From Planctomycetota bacterium (GTDB lineage: Bacteria > Planctomycetota > UBA11346), in assembly GCA_007131555.1 (NCBI GenBank), contig SLQH01000494.1, positions 1 through 7,313 of the forward strand: a stretch of DNA of 7,313 nt, written 5' to 3'. The position numbers and the translations under genes were made by a program. Every line of letters begins with the position of its first letter. The stretch's first letter is position 1. Below the pieces are notes generated by a model that saw nothing but the letters and a program-made list of their open reading frames with translations, was not told the origin of the DNA and searched no databases. This document shows positions 6,772 to 7,313 of this stretch, one piece after another.

Positions 6772-6827
6772 GGGATAGACTGACACATCGCCTGGCGTGG
6801 CGTTTTAGCCCCAGACTCGCCAATAAG

Positions 6828-6945
6828 CACTGCCCATCACAAAGCCACCACGGAGCACCGGGCCTTGGCCCGCGTGCCGACGCGCGGCTGCCATGCGTTC
6901 GTCAAATATCAGCCAGGACGTCGCCATGATGAGCGTCATACGGCC
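6828..6945 (+). repeat. Perfect direct repeat, copy 1 (118 bp)
   Basis: Identical over 118 bases to 7196-7313. The left boundary is sharp: 6827 is G and 7195 is C, and the upstream sequences are unrelated, so the element begins at CACTGCCCATCAC. It contains a strong hairpin at 6855-6877 (GCAC-CGGGCC, loop TT, GGCCCG-C-GTGC) of ten pairs with one bulged C. Unlike copy 2, its right flank is visible, but the right boundary cannot be set because copy 2 is cut by the window edge. Confidence 0.95.
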
Positions 6946-6979
6946 TGTGGATCCCGCGACTCGTGATCATTCATGGCGA
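6921..6979. repeat. Inverted repeat at the right part of repeat copy 1
   Basis: TCGCCATGA (6921-6929) and TCATGGCGA (6971-6979) are exact reverse complements separated by 41 bases; one wobble and one further pair extend the stem outward. The left arm is inside the 118-bp repeat and the right arm lies in the spacer, which hints that the true element extends past 6945. Confidence 0.4.
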
Positions 6980-7078
6980 TGATGAACGCAAGCGCATTGC
7001 AGCGACGGTGCCGCCGCCCTGGCCTATGTCCATCTCAAGAATCTCCGCCCGCCCAATGTACGCGGGCCAAGTAGTAGC

Positions 7079-7118
7079 GCCGGCTTTAGCCGGCACGGAT
7101 GGTGGGCTTCAGCCCGCC
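7079..7118. repeat. REP-like pair of hairpins
   Basis: Two adjacent palindromes resemble bacterial repetitive extragenic palindromes. The first is GCCGGCT (7079-7085) with AGCCGGC (7088-7094), seven pairs around TT. The second is GGTGGGCT (7101-7108) with AGCCCGCC (7111-7118), eight pairs including one T-G around TC. Six bases separate them. The core pattern GGCTTTAGCC / GGGCTTCAGCCC is a common form of REP in many genomes and such repeats are often mobilised by RAYT transposases. No RAYT gene is in view. Confidence 0.6.
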
Positions 7119-7195
7119 GTTTCACCACCAAACACCAGACCCCACCAACAATCACCCACGGCATACGTCCACCAACCTCCAGCTCCATCCAAAAC

Positions 7196-7313
7196 CACTG
7201 CCCATCACAAAGCCACCACGGAGCACCGGGCCTTGGCCCGCGTGCCGACGCGCGGCTGCCATGCGTTCGTCAAATATCAGCCAGGACGTCGCCATGATGA
7301 GCGTCATACGGCC
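7196..7313 (+). repeat. Perfect direct repeat, copy 2, cut by the window end
   Basis: Base-for-base identical to 6828-6945, at an offset of 368. It includes the same bulged hairpin at 7223-7245. The match is still perfect at the last base, so the repeat is longer than 118 bp or the 368-bp unit continues as a tandem array. Confidence 0.95.

Larger units (their letters stand above)
6772..7313. other. Repeat-bearing non-coding stretch after comF
   Basis: The 542 bases contain no gene I can support. Only short open frames occur. Contents are: a weak stem near 6794-6821 (GGCGTGG against CCA and CGCC) that lacks a T-tract; two identical copies of a repeat of at least 118 bp; a 250-bp spacer between them (6946-7195); and a REP-like hairpin pair in that spacer. 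The spacer's forward frames give short peptides such as DGAAALAYVHLKNLRPPNV (about 7008-7064) that I do not recognise and that lack a start. They could be a gene remnant or chance. Confidence 0.6.

Noticed and set aside
6794..6821. Rho-independent terminator after comF
   Set aside because: The possible stem is interrupted and has no following T-tract on either strand.
6828..7313. CRISPR array or integron attC array
   Set aside because: Only two repeats of at least 118 bp with a 250-bp spacer are present. That is far from CRISPR geometry, and no attC core sites or integrase are seen.

Overview
The window is GC-rich bacterial DNA (low to mid 60s percent by eye). It holds five protein genes, one RNA gene and a non-coding, repeat-bearing tail. 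The best-supported landmark is a selenocysteine tRNA gene (selC) at 5200-5293, recognised from its UCA anticodon, six-pair D stem with a four-base loop, long variable arm and encoded CCA. An anaerobic sulfatase-maturase type radical SAM enzyme and a PQQ-like beta-propeller protein lie to its left. Together these fit a Gram-negative, probably anaerobic or microaerobic organism that makes selenoproteins. Secreted propeller and phosphatase-fold proteins beside a sulfatase maturase resemble Planctomycetota, Lentisphaerota or Verrucomicrobiota genomes, but that placement is a guess; no taxonomic marker gene is present.

Layout. Positions 1-1592 (+) carry the 3' part of a PQQ-like propeller gene, cut by the window edge. 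It converges, with a 12-base gap, on the maturase gene (about 2900 down to 1605, -), which has a C-terminal SEC-C zinc motif. Upstream of that on the same strand is a gene for a secreted protein of about 669 residues (5023 down to 3014). I read it as a purple-acid-phosphatase-like protein whose metal-binding residues are lost, followed by an alpha-helical tail. Divergent from it, and reading right, come selC, a LOG/TIGR00730-family phosphoribohydrolase (5339-6019) and a ComF-type phosphoribosyltransferase (6037-6771). The gaps are 45 and 17 bases, so these three may share a transcript.

The last 542 bases (6772-7313) hold no convincing gene. They contain a perfect direct repeat of at least 118 bp (6828-6945 and 7196-7313, offset 368 bp). 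A REP-like pair of hairpins (7079-7118) lies between the copies. The second copy runs off the window end, so the full element is longer or the array continues.

How the genes fit together. LOG and ComF both belong to families that handle 5-phosphoribosyl compounds, so they may be functionally linked. The maturase needs a sulfatase substrate that is not in the window. selC needs selA, selB and selD, which must lie elsewhere. I found no selenoprotein gene, SECIS element, CRISPR array, transposase or integrase here. The items most worth a second look are the degenerate phosphatase, the tRNA-Sec with its downstream operon, and the perfect repeat.
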